Below, one piece after another: positions 22,601 to 37,600 of a stretch of 64,000 nt of DNA. Positions within the stretch are counted from its first letter, which is position 1. Every line of letters begins with the position of its first letter. A program made the position numbers and the translations under genes. Source of the stretch: Oscheius tipulae (taxonomy: Eukaryota > Nematoda > Chromadorea > Rhabditida > Rhabditidae); the NCBI GenBank assembly GCA_037178975.1, contig JASJZH010000005.1, positions 4,340,001 through 4,404,000 of the forward strand, written 5' to 3'. Below the pieces are notes generated by a model. That model made no database searches and was not told the origin of the DNA. It was given only the letters and a program-made list of their open reading frames with translations.

Positions 22601-25600
22601 TATCTCGAATCCAGATGACCTCTTGGTTCGCGATCCGAGCTTTCAAGATGCAGGAATCTACGAATGTCATGCTGTTTCTGCTGCTGGATCTCATGCTGAG
22701 ACAGCTACTGTTGCTGTGGCCACGCCTCCGAAGATCGAATTGACTCAATCGAAGAAGATGATTGGAAGAGGAGACGACATCAGTTTCGAGTGCCGAATCC
22801 TCGATGGAAATCCAACTCCGAAGATTCAATGGCTGAGGAATGGACGTGAACTTCTCCAATCCAGTCACGAATACATCCGAATTCAGGGTCGATACTTGAA
22901 CATTTCGGTAGATGTTGATCAAACGACGAAATACAACGGTTTAGGGGGCACAAGACGCTGATGGAGGCTCCTACTCTTGTGTGGCTGAGAATATTGCCGG
23001 TCGTTCAATCGAGATTGTCCAGCTCCAAGTCGGAAGTGAGTACATCTCAGATTTTTTTAAAACTTTTTTAGGCATGCCATCAATCGTCCCTTCGCCTGAT
23101 ACTGTCAGAGTTAGCATCGAGAGAGACATCACTCTCCAGTGCAGGGCTATTGGCTTCCCTGCACCGACTGTCGAATGGATGAGAGATGGAATTCCACTCA
23201 AGGAACTCAACATCCCAAGATACACTGTTCTAGCCGATGGAAATCTTAGAATCGATGGAAAGAGAAAGCTATTACCAGGATACTGTAAAATTTAGATGCC
23301 CAGCTAGAGGACCAGACTCGATTTACTTGTTCGGCCAAGAATGACTACGGTCAGCAGTCGAAGACGACAACGTTGATGGTCACAGGTCTGATCTCACCAG
23401 TTCTTGGCCACGTTCCTCCTGAGGAACAATTAATTGAAGGACAGGATCTGAGACTCAGCTGTATCGTTCTCATGGGTCTGCCTAAACCTACTGTCCAGTG
23501 GTTCAAGGATGGTCATCCGGTTGTAGAAAGCTCATCTGTTACGGTAAGATACAATGGGGGTTGTTGTGAAAAAAAGATTCAGATCGAAGGAGAGGGAGCA
23601 GCCCTTATCCTGAGAAACGGAGATCCGAGAGACGAGGGACGATATACTTGTGCAGCCATCAGTCCGGCAGGAAACACTACCCTCTTGATCAATGTGATTC
23701 ATATAAGTAAGTAGAGTGTGGCCGCGTGCGGTTGCCGTGATTCGGTCCATGTTTGCATGTTTCTGTCTCTTCAGAGAAGCCAGTATTCACCGTCGACTCG
23801 TCCTATCCGCTCGGAATGACAAGAGAGATGACCTACAAGGAGGGAGAGAAGATTGTTATCCCATGTCCAGTCTCCGGTACTCCGAGTCCCGCTGTCACTT
23901 GGACAGTTGACGGACGGCCGATTCCGCTCGGAAGCAAAGACTACAACATCCTTGTGAGTCTCCTTGTTTAGCTATAGAATAGTCCTCTTCAGCCCGATAA
24001 CACTCTGGAGATACTCAACGCGGATAAGACCTTCTCCGGAAAGTACACCTGTACAGCCATCAATCCAGCTGGAGAAGCTGAGAGAACAACTGCCATTTCG
24101 ATCATCCAGACACCGGTCATTGCTCCAGGACAGAGCTCGTACAATCTGGTCTTCGGAAAACAGCATCAAAGTGTCAGAATTCCCTGTACTGTCAATGTTG
24201 ACCCAGTGCCCAAGATCACTTGGTAATTAAGGCCTTTTTGTTTTTGATTGCAAACTTTAGGTATCTCAACAATAATATCTTCACAGAAGGCTATGTGGAC
24301 GAAGATGGATCGCTTGTGCTCGAGGATGTGGAGACTACCTACCGTGGACAGCTGAAGTGCGTGGCCGAAAACGAAGCCGGATCGGATGAGCGCATAGTAA
24401 CACTAACAGTTCACACGCAGCCTGTCATCGATGGCAATGAGGAGGTAGTTTTTCTTCACTTCTTCCGTATCTTCGAGTTCAGACGATCAGCAAGAAGGTC
24501 CATGTCAACGATACTGTCACCCTCCCCTGTCCAGCTAGAGCTCTCCCGCCGCCTGTCAGAATCTGGAGTTATGAGGGACAGAAGATTGACTCTATCGGAC
24601 TTGGACTCAACGTAAGCCTTGCCTTTAGACCAAAACTGTACTGGTTTCAGTACAAGATTGACAGCAGCAGCGGCTCACTGATTCTTCCTTCCGTCGAACT
24701 CGACTACACAGGAAGCTACACTTGCCTGGTTTCGAATCTGGCGGGAGATGACTCGATCAACTACTCTCTCGATGTACAGGAAAGACCAAAGATCATCTCC
24801 GAAGTTCCTGGAACCATGGACATTGTGAAGGGAATGACAGTCGAGATCCCCTGCAAAGCTACTGGAATTCCCGAGCCTGAGCGGAGTTGGGAGAAAGATG
24901 GTATTCGTCTACCCGGCAGTATGGTCGACTCTGCTGGAACACTCCGAATTCCAAATGCTCAAGCCAAGGATGCTGGTCAGTACGAGTGTACTGTCATCAA
25001 TGACATGGGAGAAGACAAGAGACTGACTAATGTGGTCATCCAAGAGCCACCTGTGATTCTCGGAACAACTTTGTCCAACTACACCTCAGTCGAAGGAGAC
25101 CCTGTTGAGATTCATTGTGATGTCCACGCCTACCCTCCGCCTACGATCCAGTGGTCCAGAAAGGGAGTTCCGGTCACCGAAAGTACTCCAGGAGTCCGAG
25201 TCGAAGCTGATGGAACTCTCTACATTGACGAGGTTTCCAAGGAGGATGCCACGTTCTACACTTGCCGAGCCTCCAACCCGGCTGGAAAGACCGAGAAGCC
25301 AATTTTCCTCACTGTCATTTGTAAGTGTTTTGTAATCAGCCTAACCTAACAATCTTTAGCTGTTCCCGAGATCCCTGATGCTGACATTGTCATGAAGGAA
25401 ACTGTCAAGGTCAATCAGCCCTTCAGTCTCTACTGTCCGATCGTCAGTGTCCCTCTTCCTACGGTACTTTATTCTCAGTTCAATATCAAATTTTTATAGA
25501 TTTCCTGGGAGATCAACGACGAGCCACTGCCCGAAGTTGATGCCAATATTAATTTCTCAGAGGACAAGAGACGACTGATGGTCGAGAGTGCAAGGATCAC

Positions 25601-28600
25601 TGATGCCGGAGCATACAAGTGTGTGGCCAGAAACAGTGCCGGAGAGAGTAGCAAAACTTGGGACGTGGAAGTGATTGTTCCTTTGAATATTGACGAGTCG
25701 GAATGGAGAAGAAAGGCCTCGGTTAATGAGAATGATGAGGTAGAGCTTGGTTGTCCAGTCAGTGGACTTCCTGCCCCAACTATAACTTGGATCGTCGACG
25801 GCCACATGCTCAAGAAGGGGGAGAACATCAGAGGAGTACGTCTCGGAGAGTCAGGAACTACTGTAGGTTAAGCAACTGAGCTGAATCGCAGACTTTCAGA
25901 TTGTAATTGAAAGTGCTTCCGTCGAGCATGCTGGACAGTACACCTGTATGGCTTCGAACAAGGCTGGCAACCTCGATGTTGATGTTGCTCTAACCGTGTT
26001 GGCCGTGGCTAAACTCGGTCCCGACGAGAACATTGAGGTTGTGGTTGGCAAATCAGTCACTCTAACTTGTGAGTTCCCCAATTCTGGAGACGAGGCTCAT
26101 TCAATCTCTTGGAGAGCTGTAAGTGTTATTAAAAACTGTCAATATGGATTGTCCAGAACAACTCGGAGATTCTTCCCTCAAACATCCAAGTTCCTAAGGA
26201 TAGTACTCGCATCTTCATGGTAGATATTGCTCCGGAGAATACTGGCGTTTACACCTGTGTTGTGAGGAATAGCGCCGGAGAATCGAAGAAGAAGATCACA
26301 GTTACTGTTCTGGGTATGAAATACATATCACAACCCAAACACACTTTTAGAACCGCCAGAGTTCGACGAGAAGCAGTTTACTCAAAACGTTCAAGTTATC
26401 ACTGGAAATCCTCTGACTTTGAATTGTGACGTGAAGGGCAATCCTCTTCCACAGATCGAATGGAGAAAGGATGGAGAGACTATAGTGGACAGCAAGCGCA
26501 TAACTGACGATGGGCAGAGACTTCTGATCGAGTCTGTGGACACGGGAACCAGTCGATACACTTGTCTGGTGACCAACAAGGCCGGAAGTGTCGCTCGAGA
26601 CTTCTTCGTACAGAGTGTAGCCCCGCCAGAGATTTCGATGGGAGAGGACAAGACGATCGTGGAGGTGATGGAGGGACAGAGTGTGACTCTTGACTGCCCG
26701 GTGGCTGGAAACGACTTTGACATGGAATGGAGAAGACAGGGAAGGAAGATTGACGTGTCCGATTCAATTGCCATTGACAGAACCAAACTGATCCTGGTCA
26801 ATGCCCAAAGAGCTCACGAGGATGTCTTCACCTGTATCGCGAAGAATAATGCTGGAGAAGCTTCTAGAGAGTTTGAAGTTAGAGTTCTTGTCCCACCAAA
26901 ACTGAAGGGATCGCTGATTGAAAGTGTCGAGATTGTTGAAGGAGACCAGATGAAACTCGACTGTGACTATGAGGGAAGTCCCGAGCCGGATGTCAAATGG
27001 TCGAAGGATGTCGGATATCTCAATCCAAGAGGACAATTCGTCAATGACCGCAAGACTTGGCTCATGTCCGGAGCACTGGTCGAAGACGCTGGAGTTTACC
27101 GCTGTTCCCTGTCCTCGACTGCAGGAAATGCTGAGAAGACCTTTAATGTTCGGGTCATAGAGAAGCCGTTCATCACAAACAGCGACGAACTGACCACAGT
27201 CAAGGTGAATGTGACTCGACCGATCACTTTGGACTGTGCCGTCAAAGAGCCAATTGGAACGGAGATCACCTGGTTCCGAAAGGAGTTCCCCATCGTCAAT
27301 GGACTCGATGGAATACAGGTACTTTTTCTGCAAGTGACCGGTGAAAAGAGTACTTACAGATCCTGTCAGGAGGCAGACATCTCCACATTCCGGCTGCTCG
27401 AACAGCAGACGAGGGAACGTTCAAATGTGTGGCCACCAACAAAGCTGGAGAAGCCTCAAAGAACTACAATGTCGTCGTTCAAGTGCCTGCAATGATTGTC
27501 AATGAGGGAGGACCGGTGACAGTTGTGGAGAACAATTCCCTGCTTCTGGCCTGTACAGTTGTCGGTACACCCAAGCCGACGATCATCTGGACCAAAGACG
27601 GACGAGAGATCAAAGATCTCAAGTCGGTCAAGGTACTATCAGAAGGACATACTTTCAAAATCGTCCACGCCGAGACTGTTCACAGAGGATCATACGTCTG
27701 TATGGCGAAGAATGAAATCGGAAGTGCTGAGCTTGGATTCGAGGTCGATGTAATCAGTAAGTCTCGATTAAAATCAAATGCAAAAAGTTTAGCTCGACCT
27801 ACGATCACGAAGAACATTAAAGATACGGTGGAAGTGATTCAGAATCAAACCGCCCAGTTCAAGTGCCCTATCGAGGATCCGAACTTCCGAGGAGAAATCA
27901 CTTGGCTTTATGACTTCAAGCCAGTCACTTTCTCTGAGAAGATTACCAAGTCGAACAACGACAGAAAGCTGAATGTCCACATGGCCGATCTGAATGACGA
28001 GGGAGCTTACAGTTGTCGGGTGAAAAATTCAGCTGGAGAGTCCCGTGTCGATTACAAACTCTTGGTTCTCTATCCGCCCAAGATTCTTCTTCAGCCTAGT
28101 CAGAAAAACATGTGAGTCTATTTTTGGTTCATGAAAGATCTGATTCAGAACTGTCGTTGAAAACTCCACAGTCGTTTTGTCGTGCCCAGCCGAAGGAAAA
28201 CCTGAGCCACAGATCATTTGGTCAAAGGACGGACAGATTCTTTTCCCCCACAACATTTCCAGAATCTCTAGACAGGCTGAACTAGTCGGAAATGAGATCA
28301 GGATTGTTCGAGTCAAGGTATGACATAGTTTTGATCAGTCATGATCAAGCTTTAGTCTGATGATTCTGGTAGATACACCTGCGAGGCCATCAATAAAGTT
28401 GGGGCTGTCGAGCAGGACATTATTCTCAATGTTCAGAGTAAGCTGTCCCCTTAACAAAGACATTGAAATGTTTGAGCCCCTCCGCGAATCCTGAGAGAGG
28501 GAATACCGTCAGAGCACCATCTAACACCTCTTCAGGACATGGCTATTTCTTGTCCAGTCCTCGGCAAACCCACACCGACAGTCTCATGGCTCAAAGGTGG

Positions 28601-31600
28601 AAAAGCACTCAGTGAGTCTCATCTGCGAGTCTCTGCCAATGGACAACGTCTCTTCTTCAAAAATCCCGATCACAATGATGCTGATAGATACACCTGCATT
28701 GCCACCAATCCAGCCGGTGTCGATAAGAGAGACTTCACAGTTAAACTGCTCGAGGCACCAGGCTTTGAAGGCCCGAATCTGGTCAGAAGAGTACAGGTCA
28801 ACGAAGGAAAGCCGTCCATCATTAACTGTCCGGCCAACGGATCTCCTCCTCCAGCCATCACCTGGCTCAAAGACGGTCTTCCGATTTTCCCTTCTGCTCG
28901 TTACGTTTTCTTGGATAGTGGTCGTCAACTACAGATCAGTAATACACAGCCGCAAGACAAGGGTCGGTTCACTTGTATTGCATCCAATTCTGTTGGCACT
29001 GCTGATTTGGAAACCTCGCTGGAAGTTGTCTCTCCTCCAACAATCAATGGAGAGAAGCAGGAGAAGATCGAGGTGGTCGAGACTTACAGAACTGACTTCA
29101 ACTGTGACGTATGTTTTTTTAGTCGTCGTAAAGCTCATGTTCAGGTCAACGATACTACCTCGGTTGACATCGAGTGGCAGAAGGCAGGACAAACCATTAG
29201 CATGGACTCGTTGAAAGGCGACTCCTTTGTCCAGCTGCAGTCTAACGGAAAACGTCTGCATCTTCTCAGCGCTCGAGTCAATGACGGTGGAAGGTTGATC
29301 AGTTGCGGAGTGAAAACTATCAATACTTTAGATACACCTGTATTGTGAGAAATCCCGCCGGAGAGGCCAGAAAGTCTTTCGACTTGAAGGTTCTCGTTCC
29401 TCCGGTCATCAACGATGCCACCTCATCTGACACTCTCCAGACAACGATTCCAGGCCAAAGACTTGTTCTGGCTTGTGATGTGGAAGGACAGCCTCCTCCA
29501 GAGGTACGCTTGCCCTTTTCTGGCCCTTTTGTTCACTGAGAACAAAGACATTCCCCTTGAATTGCGCTGAAGGACCAACTCGATCAAGTTCAACGTAGTA
29601 TAAACGAGAATTTCAGATAACCTGGACACGGCAGGGTGAAGTCGTGAATGAAGGAGACTCTCGTGTCTCTTTGGTCAATCAAAAGAAGACCCTAATGATT
29701 GCCAGTGTACAGGATGGAGACGCTGGAGACTACACCTGCATTGCCAGTAATAAGGCTGGAGATGCTTCGAGGACTTTCGTCGTTCGACTCTCGGGTCCTC
29801 CGGTAGTAGACAAGGGACGAGAGGAATTGGATGTGACTGTGGGAGACAGTATTACCCTGACCTGCAATGTCATCTCCGGAGCTGGAAACATCTCTGTCAG
29901 CTGGATGGTCGATGGAAAGCCTGTCACTAATGGACATCATTCTCCAACCGTGGACATTGTTGACAGAAGAGTTCAAGTGGTAGATGCTCGACTCTCGGAC
30001 AGTGGAAAGTACATTTGTGTGGTCAAGAACGAGGCTGGAGAAGCTAGAAAGACTTTTGATCTGTCTGTTTTGGGTAAGTTATGGCCTGTCTTGCTCCATG
30101 CTTTTTAGAACCACCTCGTTTCATCGACATGTCCAACAGGAACCCATCCATCATCATTGGTCGTCCTCAAACATTGGACTGCTCGGTCACTGGAACGCCC
30201 AAACCGACCATCACCTGGATGAAGGTACATATATTTATTTTCTGGTGAAGAGATGGGGAAAGTGTAGTGAGAGAAGATACCCGGCTTGAATCAGTCACAG
30301 TCAGAGATTGGGAGAAAGGCGGCGGTAAATCACCAGAAAGCCCTGAGGAGCATAAATGGCACATAGAAGGCGGCGACAAGACTCGAGGCGGCGCACACCC
30401 CGTACTTGTTACAAGTCTAAAGATTTCTCATTAGAAACTACAAGAGAATAGCTTACTTTTCCACCAGCACACTCGATTCCTACTCGAAAAATTGGCTTTT
30501 GGAACTGGTCGGCAATCTTGTACTTCCTGTATGCGTTTTGGCAGCGTCGATTGGCCGGTTTCTGGAAGAGAGAGAGCTTTCGTCGAAATTGGCCATCACA
30601 CAACCCCAGATTGATGTACCCTCTTCCCCGGGATTGGGCCTATCTCCTTACCCGAATGAGGTGCCGCCTAATGGCTTATTGGCTTCCTTGTCTCTGGATG
30701 TTTTCGAGAGAGAAAGAAGGATGCTTCCCCCCAAAATGACGACCAGTCACGCCAGCTTGAATAACTTACCAGGTTGAAGTCGTAACAGCAAAGCTGACAA
30801 CGGTCTTCGGAAGCGAATCCCGTGTCCTGGTCGATAGCCGGACATTCACAAACCATTAGATGGGGGGCGAACCGGGCACATGGATTCTCGCAGGTGTTGT
30901 CCACACAGACCTTCTCCATTCTGAAAACATATTGCCTAGAACCATCAGTATGCTTCGCCCCCGTTAATTGAACACTTTGGTGGCAGGATTAAGCCACGCG
31001 ATTGCGATTCAAGCCGTCGGGATTAGAAAAGAAAGGGCTCCTCTTAGTGCCCTTTAATTGTTCGCCTTTTCTGTTGGCAGACACCTAAAAGGCACACGAC
31101 GGAAGTCTGCTCCATTGAGGAGAGAATTCAAAGGATAAATGGGTCCACAACTCACTTTCTGTCGCAAAAGCTGCCTGGACTCTTGGTGTGGCAGACCGAA
31201 TTCGAACATTTGCCATTTATACAGAGCCTGGCCGGGTCTGTATCATCGCAGGGCAGTCCTTCCAATTCTGCTCCATGCATTCGACATCGGCCACAAGCCT
31301 CTCGTTCCCACCGCTCGCCATTCGGTCTGGAAAGGAGAAGAAGTTCATCCTCTTTTGGAATAATTCAGTTAACGAGAGGCCGGTCGGGGGGAATAATTCA
31401 GGGAAGGGCTCTGCCTGAAGAGTCAGCTCCACTTGAATTGCATAGATTAGAGTGCAAGGACCCCGGGGACCCGATATCTAACAACATCTGGTTGGACGGG
31501 GGAGGCGACATGATTTATCTGATGAGCGGCTCGTAAATCTGTCGAGTTTGACAGCTGTTTCAAGCCGGGGGCTTACCTCAAAATGGAGTGATGATGGGCA

Positions 31601-34600
31601 GGAAGACATTGATGATGAGAGTTCCCGCAACAGAGATAACAGTAGTTGTCCTCTTCTACATCACATTGACATTCTTGCATTCCGCGTAGGGAACAGGCCG
31701 AAACACATCTAAAATTGTGTCGCTTTACATCGATCCAAGAGGGGTCACATCCCCCAAAGGAACTGACTCCGCATTATAACCATTACTCCCTCGGGCCCCC
31801 CTCCGATTTCGCTTCGTCCTTTCCCCCTCTCCTCGTGGCACCCCTAATCCGGCAACAAATTGGCAGACAAATTGTCCCCAGGTGCAGCTCAATCTCCCTC
31901 TCCAGGTTCTTTGGAACTGTGATTAAAGGAAAAGGGGGTCTGGTAATCGAATTCGCGCTGGCTCATAATAGAAAAAGGGATGCCCGTGTATGTAACAGAT
32001 AGGGGACGGCGGGATGAATCAGCTGACCAAGTATTCTGACCTTCGCACGAAGATCGGGTTACTCGGCCGGAGGCCTAGGGGAAAGAATAACTAACGAGAG
32101 CTCTCCTAACTTTCGAAAGAGACTGAGAATCTCTCAGGATCATGAGAGAACATCAGATTCCTTTGACCCGAAATGCTTGGCGCCAGCTGGCTGTCCCGAT
32201 GAGTGATTACGATGCAGCTCCGGAGGCAAAACAAAGCCACCGGCTGGTGGCACAACATGATGAACCTGTTGCCTGGGAGATGTCTCCGCTTTTAAGTGAC
32301 TATAGTGCGGTCTGGATTATAGGGCTTTCGGAGCAGTAAAGTCTAGGGGAAAAAAGGCGGAAAGAGTTATTGACAGACGTGTGTGAATCTCAGAGGCCAA
32401 GCCCGGCCGAAAGGAACAATAAACATTAATTGTCGGCGGCTAAGAGCCAAAGCTATTGCGACCAAACATGTTTAAAATACTTCCAAGAGAAAATGAGAAC
32501 ACTTACGTTGCGTTGCGACAAACAGAGGCGTTGTTCTCCGAGCAGACTTCGCCTTCTTTGCATCCGGAAGTGACCAAGGTGACCACAGAGAGTACGGTTA
32601 GAACTGTTCGTGGCGCTGGCCACGTCGTCATTGCATCGCACGCTCCGGGATTCCGGCCAACTCTCCGACTCACACACAGAGAGAGTCTAGCCCCGCCCCG
32701 CGTCCGAAAGACCCGCCTTTTCGAAGAGACTCTCCGATTGAGAACACTGCTAATAGAGCTATCAGCACATCCGAGAATGGCAGCAAGCCTCTCTCTTGAT
32801 AATGTGGGTGGAATACGCGCAGGCCCTAATTTGCGCTGTCATTATGCTGCTGCTCGTATAGGCGAGAAGGTTTTATGGAAAAACTAATCGAAAACAACCA
32901 CAATGGGCTGTTTCCCCGAATCGGAAACTTCGGTCAGTATGGGAAACATGACAAAACTCAGCTTATGGCCAGATAACTAATTCATGATGTATCCCTTTCC
33001 CCTCGACTCATACTCAAGCTCCCCATTCCAAACAAGGAGTGGTAATACGAATCCACTATGAGCCCCGTTCTCCCTTTCCATGATGGCCTCTCAGTCTCCT
33101 AGACGAAAACCATTATGTGAGAGGGGATTTAGTGCCCGATTTTAGCCAAAAAAAAAACGACTGGGGGACATATGTGAGCCGGCAGACCATTCTAATGTGT
33201 TATGTTTTCAGAACGGAGTCCGTCTGAATGAGGAGAATCGGCTGTTCCTCAATGAACGACAGCAATTGGTCATTGAAGAAGCCAAGGTATGAACAGTTCA
33301 ACTCGTTGGCGGGCTTGTCGGCTTTGGGAATAATTCATGTCGAGAGCTGGTTTGTCGCTCGACTGACTTTGAGTTTGTTCCCACTCTTTCACTAGCTCAA
33401 TTCGATATGGGTGAACAGCTTCAAGACCCGTGCAAAGCACACAAAAACGTTCTCACATCGGCAGCTAAGTTCGTGATAAATAAGTCGTTTCGACCGACGG
33501 ATTTCGTGACATTTTAAATGAGTTACGACACGCCAGGTAGGTTCTCGTGTGGCGGTGTTCCCCCTTCTCATGTCAATCATTCGTACACCTGCCCGAAGGA
33601 AGCTGCCAGGCCCGTATCACTAAATCTACCCGCAAGGGTTCGGGGGACTCCCTCGACGGAACTGAACAATACGAACTCCATTTTTAGTCTTCTGATGCCG
33701 GACGATACACATGTTTGGCAGAGAACAAGCCAGGAAGAGCGGAGAAGGATCTAATTGTGGCCATTTTGGGTAAGAGTCTGTTAGAGACAGAACTTTGTGT
33801 TTAGAACCTCCGGCGATGACTGAGAAGCAGATGGTCAAGGAAGTACAACACGGAGATCAACTCATTCTCCAATGTCCTATCCAGGTATACCGTTTGTGAT
33901 CTTTGTGGCAATATGAGCTTAGGACCCATCGGTGGAGTTCATGTGGACCAAGAACGGAATCCCTGTAACGACTTCAGAACGTATTCAACTGTCTTCGGCA
34001 AGAGACAAGCTCTACTTGACCAATGCCGATCAATCAGACACAGCCCAGTATATTTGTAACGCGAAGAACAATGCTGGAGAAGACCAGGCCGTCTTTGACA
34101 CCGTTGTCAATGGTAAATCTTGCTTCTACTTTGAGTGAAGAGCTTTCAGTTGCTCCGAAAATCGCTGGACCATCCTTCAAGTCTCAAGACGTCATTCTGA
34201 ATCAGACCCTACAACTAACTTGTGACGCTTCGGGAACTCCAACTCCTACAATCGAATGGCACGTGGATGGACGTCCTTTGATCAAGACGGACAACATTGA
34301 ATACGTCGATGATGGAAGACAATTGGTCATCAACGGACTTCATGAGAAACAAGGAGGACGGTACACCTGTAAGGCTGAGAACAAGGCCGGAAAAACTGAG
34401 GCTGATACTTTTGTTCAAGTCATCGTTCCTCCAAGAGTCGCAATGACTTCCGAGACGATGAAGGTTGTTGCTGGACGAGGAGTGACTATTCGCTGTGAAG
34501 TTATTGGAAATCCCGCTCCGCAAGTCGAATGGTTGAAGAACAACCAGCCGTTCATGTCCGAGCTTCTTCAAACCACGACCAATCTTCGCTACCTCCACAT

Positions 34601-37600
34601 TCGTGATGCTTCTGTGGAAGACGCCGGAAAGTACACCTGTATTGCCACAAACAGAGCAGGAGAACATAGAGCCTCGACTCAGCTTCAAGTCTTGGCCATT
34701 CCAGTCATTGAAGACGGAGAAAGAGTCATCCAGGTCAAGGAGGGAAGTGATCTGACGATTGAATGTCCCACAACCGGCATTCCTCCTCCAACAATCACAT
34801 GGAAGAGAGACGGACAGACACTTGAGGGAGACGGACAGAAGCTGACCATTCCCGCTGCCTCGGTCTCACACGCTGGAAAATACAGTTGCATTGCTGAGAA
34901 TGAGGCCGGTAGAGCCTTTGCCGACTTCGCTGTGGATGTCTTCTCTAAGCCCAAGTTTAGAGATTCAAACCGGGACATCAAGGTTCTGGATGGAGATAGA
35001 GCCAAGATCGAGTGCAAGGTCGACGGACATCCAACTCCAACTGTCCGCTGGCTTCGAGGAGGACGACCAATCCACGACTTCAGCAACATGATCTTGTCTC
35101 CCAGAGGAGAATCTCTTCTCATCCTTCAAACCAAGAAGGCTGATGCTGGATCTTATTCCTGTCTGGCCAAGAATGCTGCTGGTGAATCTCAAGCCGACTT
35201 CACTGTAGCCGTCCTGATGAAACCTCACATCGACGAATCTGTCGATCAGAATCCTCGAGTCGTTCAGGGAAAGACTCTTCTGTTCCACTGTCCTGTACTC
35301 GGAAACCCGGAACCGACTGTGGAATGGAAGAAGGACAACGTTACTGTTGCCACGGATGGAAGAATCAGCTTCGTGAACAAGTTCGATCTTCAGATCACCG
35401 ATGCCACGGTTTGTTGACTTCTTTGAAAGCTATCAAGTGTTTTCAGAAAGATGATGAGGGACGATATGCCTGTGTTGCTACCAACGACGCCGGAACACTG
35501 ACTACAGAATACAAGGCTGAAGTCATTGGTACCATAGATTATTCAAACCTAGTTCAATACCAATTCAGCTCCGCCCAAGTTCCAGCGACAAGGAGAATCT
35601 GTCTACGAGGTGGTTGAGCACGAGACGGCTGTCATCGACTGCGACGTGGTCACCCAACCCAAACCCGAAATCAATTGGTTCCGCGGAGACCAGGCCCTCT
35701 ATCTTACCAGCAACATGGCTCTGTCCCCGGATGGAATGGTATCCTCATTGAGACTGAGAGTACATTCAAGTTTTAGCAATTGACAATCAAGGGAGTGACT
35801 CTGGCCGACGGAGGAAAGTATATGTGTAGGGCTAAGAATGAGGCTGGAAGCAGTGACATTGATCTTATCCTCAAGGTTCTCATTCCACCGAAGATTGATA
35901 AGTCGAACATTATTGGAAATCCTCTTTCCATCGTCGACAGGAGCATCTTCCTCGAGTGTCCAGTCTCTGGAATCCCGCACCCTTCTGTCTCATGGACCAA
36001 GGATGGCAAGCCAGTCGACTTCAGCGACTCGAGATATGTACTGCAACAGGTACTCTCTCTATTTGGACAATAATGAAAGTTTCCAGAACAATCAAACCTT
36101 CGGAATTGAGGGAGTTCGGGAGTCTGATCAGGCCAGATACACATGTATTGCTTTAAACAGAGGAGGAACTGCTGAGCAGGACTTCCAGCTCGAAGTCTTG
36201 AGTAAGTTTGATAACGTTTCTCCAAAAAGAGAGGCTTCAGCTCCTCCTCAATTGGAGGTGTCCGAGACTCAAGAGCAGACAAAGAGAGAGGGAGACGCCT
36301 TGTCTCTTTCTTGTCCGATCAAGCCCTCTACGGATACCAGCTCGCCGATTTCCGATGTCTCTTGGATCAAAGATGGTCGGCCAATCGACCCAGAGAATCC
36401 TGGAAACTACAAGGTTCAGGTGTTTGTAACTTTCTCTAATTGTATTTCCAGCTGTCTCCTGATGGTCGTCGCCTGACTGTTCAATCCACTCTCCTTGGAG
36501 ATGCCGGTGTCTTCACCTGTGTGGCCTCGAACCGAGCTGGAGAATCTACGTTGGACTTCAAAGTGTCGATATTGTGTACGAGTCTCGCATCCCCGAAGTG
36601 CCGTGAATTGGAGTACGCTTACCTTAGCAGACAGCGTTATAGCCACAATAGACGCATCTGGGAAAGGAGTAGGAAAGAACAAAAATTTGCCATTCTACCC
36701 CCTAATCCCATTCCGTCAACGACTACTACTATTCAACCCTTTATAATCCATGCTCATGAGATAGAGCCCGTGACTCCTTCAGCCTACGATCTTTACAAAG
36801 AACGCTATCAGGAAGTCTTGAAGAGGCATGAGGAGGAGAAACGTAGAAGGGAGGATAGTTATGCTAGACGAGTGGCAGATTATGTGGCTGAAGTGAATAG
36901 GAGACGGGCTGAGGACGCTGCCAGAAGGGAGGCTTATCTTAGGGGATTGAGGAGGGAGCAGACCCCTACTACTCAGAAACCAATACAGAAAATGCCCGGG
37001 GATAATGTTAGGGGACTTAGGATAAAGGCCGTCCATCGAAGACGACGACATAGGGGTTATTTTAGGTGTAGACTGGAATGGGTTCACCATAAGAAACCTT
37101 GATCTTTTTTGTACATATCTCATCCGATACTCAGACTCTTTCAGTTCTGGCTTTGTCCCGTTTCGCCTTGTCATTGCCGTGTGTCTTGAACTAACCTGTG
37201 ATAATAAATTTCTCTGTATCGCATGGTGTGCTCACCTTCTGAACTCTAGTGCATTTTGTCTTTTTAAGCGCCTCCATCAATCGACACTTCGAGGAATGAG
37301 AAGAGACCGAATGTTGTAGAAGGACGTCCGATCTCTCTGTTGTGTCCCGTCAGTGGAACTCCTTTCCCTACGATCACTTGGCAGAAGGACGGTCAGCCTG
37401 TCACTCGTGAGATTTCTTGTTTGTTTTCGGACCCAAGCTTTTTGAGAGAGTGAGCAGATAAAGTTCTTCGACGAGGGACAGATGATCGAGATTGTCGTGG
37501 CTGACCGAGCCCATGCTGGAAGATGGACTTGTATTGCTGAAAACGACGCCGGATCGAAGGAGATCGAGATCGCTCTCGATGTCTGGAGTAAATTGGATAT

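Noticed and set aside
31740-32480. Extra exon of the nested gene or a further gene in its first intron
   Set aside because: The flanking exons already join in phase, and the stretch contains no frame with a signal or family match.
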